NCBI GenBank assembly: GCA_011088215.1
Contig: JAALKD010000039.1
Coordinates: forward strand, 1 to 34,155
Direction of reading: 5' to 3'
Source of the DNA: Sphingomonadales bacterium
GTDB taxonomy: Bacteria > Pseudomonadota > Alphaproteobacteria > Sphingomonadales > Kordiimonadaceae
Length of the DNA stretch: 34,155 nucleotides
The translations under genes and the position numbers were made by a program. Shown piece by piece: positions 33,425-34,155 of the stretch (position 1 is its first letter; each line of letters starts with the position of its first letter). The notes beneath the pieces are model-generated. The model had not been told where the DNA came from. It made no database searches and worked only from the letters and a program-made list of their open reading frames with translations.

Positions 33425-34155
33425 ATGACTGCGCAAAATAACAGCCCTTTGGGCGCAGACGGAAGAGCGAACAATCTGGACGCTTACTGGATGCCATTTA
33501 CGGCAAACCGCCAGTTTAAAGCCAATCCGCGGATGGTTGTCGGCGCCGATGGCATGTATTTCAAATTGTCCGATGGCCGCGACCTAATGGATGGCATCGC
33601 CGGATTATGGTGCTGTAATGCTGGCCACAACCGCCCCCGCATCGTTGAAGCCATTCAAAAACAAGCCGCAGAACTGGATTATTCGCCCGCCTTTCAGATG
33701 GGGCACACTAAACAGTTCGAGCTAGCCAGTCGCCTGGCGCGGATGATGCCCGGCGATTTGAATAAAATCTTTTTTACCAATTCGGGATCAGAGTCCGTAG
33801 AGACTGCGCTGAAAATGGCAATTGCTTATCATCGGGCGCGCGGTGAGGGGCATCGCACGCGCCTGATTGGCCGGGAAAAAGGCTATCACGGCGTTAATTT
33901 CGGCGGCATGTCGGTGGGCGGCATGCCCGCAAATCGCAAAATGTTCGGTTCGCTGGTGAACGGCGTTGATCATATGCGCCATACCCACGGCATCGAGGAA
34001 AACCGCTTTTCCCGCGGCCAGCCGGCTCACGGCGTTGAGCTTGCTGATGACCTGGAACGGCTGTGTGATTTGCATTATCCTTCCACCATCGCCGCCGTAA
34101 TTGTTGAGCCACTGGCCGGGTCGGCCGGTGTTATTGCTCCTCTTATGGGGTACCT
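33425..34155 (+). CDS. Omega-amino acid aminotransferase (class III, PLP), 3' truncated by the window
   Basis: The first 243 residues of a class III aminotransferase are present. Features include DAYWMPFTANRQFK, typical of beta-alanine:pyruvate and omega-amino acid aminotransferases, the PLP phosphate-binding NSGSESVETALKMA and EKGYHGVNFGGMSVGG. The PLP-binding lysine would be further downstream, outside the window. GGGGAGG precedes ATG 33425, 50 bp after preA. Since beta-alanine is a final product of uracil breakdown, transamination here would complete the pathway to malonate semialdehyde. The intervening hydrolases (dihydropyrimidinase and ureidopropionase) are not in view. Confidence 0.85.
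   Translation, partial: MTAQNNSPLGADGRANNLDAYWMPFTANRQFKANPRMVVGADGMYFKLSDGRDLMDGIAGLWCCNAGHNRPRIVEAIQKQAAELDYSPAFQMGHTKQFELASRLARMMPGDLNKIFFTNSGSESVETALKMAIAYHRARGEGHRTRLIGREKGYHGVNFGGMSVGGMPANRKMFGSLVNGVDHMRHTHGIEENRFSRGQPAHGVELADDLERLCDLHYPSTIAAVIVEPLAGSAGVIAPLMGY

Noticed and set aside
1..34155. CRISPR arrays, tRNA/rRNA genes, insertion sequences or prophage
   Set aside because: No spaced direct repeats, cloverleaf-like sequence, transposase, integrase or phage structural gene was seen on reading.

Overview
This 34 kb window looks like a chromosomal segment from an alphaproteobacterium, probably free-living and aerobic. The signs are a RegB/RegA-type redox two-component system, an MmcB-family DNA repair protein, a DUF3126 protein (a largely alphaproteobacterial family) and many periplasmic or lipoprotein enzymes with Gram-negative export signals. 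I cannot name a genus. Genes are dense, often overlap by 1-11 bp and lie on both strands. I see no rRNA, tRNA, CRISPR array, insertion sequence, integrase or phage gene. The first ~50 bases are a C-rich low-complexity run that looks like a poor contig end. Two genes (ycgN-like and a large amidohydrolase) carry frameshifts whose repair restores clear family sequence, so they are either base-call errors or recent lesions.

Region 1 (1-6.8 kb): the transpeptidase half of a class A penicillin-binding protein; a minus-strand operon senC/SCO1 - ycgN - ygjP; a secreted ankyrin protein; a divergent CobD/CbiB-like membrane protein; then regB and regA, the redox sensor kinase and its regulator. SenC near RegBA recalls the reg/prr locus of Rhodobacter.

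Region 2 (6.8-10.2 kb): a LapG-like periplasmic transglutaminase-fold cysteine protease, followed by a small protein that may be a degenerate GGDEF domain, and divergent from them a two-TM sensor with PAS and a catalytically degenerate HD-GYP domain. This could be a c-di-GMP inside-out protease control unit built on HD-GYP rather than the usual GGDEF-EAL LapD. It is the best candidate here for an undescribed system.

Region 3 (10.2-20.3 kb): mmcB, an HPt-like small protein, DUF3126, a CadC-like winged-helix/TPR regulator divergent from a secreted DUF1579-like protein, an acyl-CoA synthetase, an ArsR-like regulator, and the frameshifted beta-propeller amidohydrolase.

Region 4 (20.3-27 kb): a secreted M28 zinc aminopeptidase, a secreted NTF2-like protein, and a tightly coupled ABC ATPase - FtsX-like permease - AttH/CrtC lipocalin operon.

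Region 5 (27-29 kb): a nitric oxide response module. An NsrR-type Rrf2 repressor is divergent from alternative oxidase, group III truncated hemoglobin and a DUF1971 cupin, with a candidate NsrR site between them.

Region 6 (29-34 kb): a lipoprotein amidase, then reductive pyrimidine catabolism: preT and preA (dihydropyrimidine dehydrogenase) behind a perfect 13-bp-arm palindrome that closely matches the E. coli RutR consensus, and a right-truncated omega-amino acid aminotransferase suited to the beta-alanine end of that pathway.
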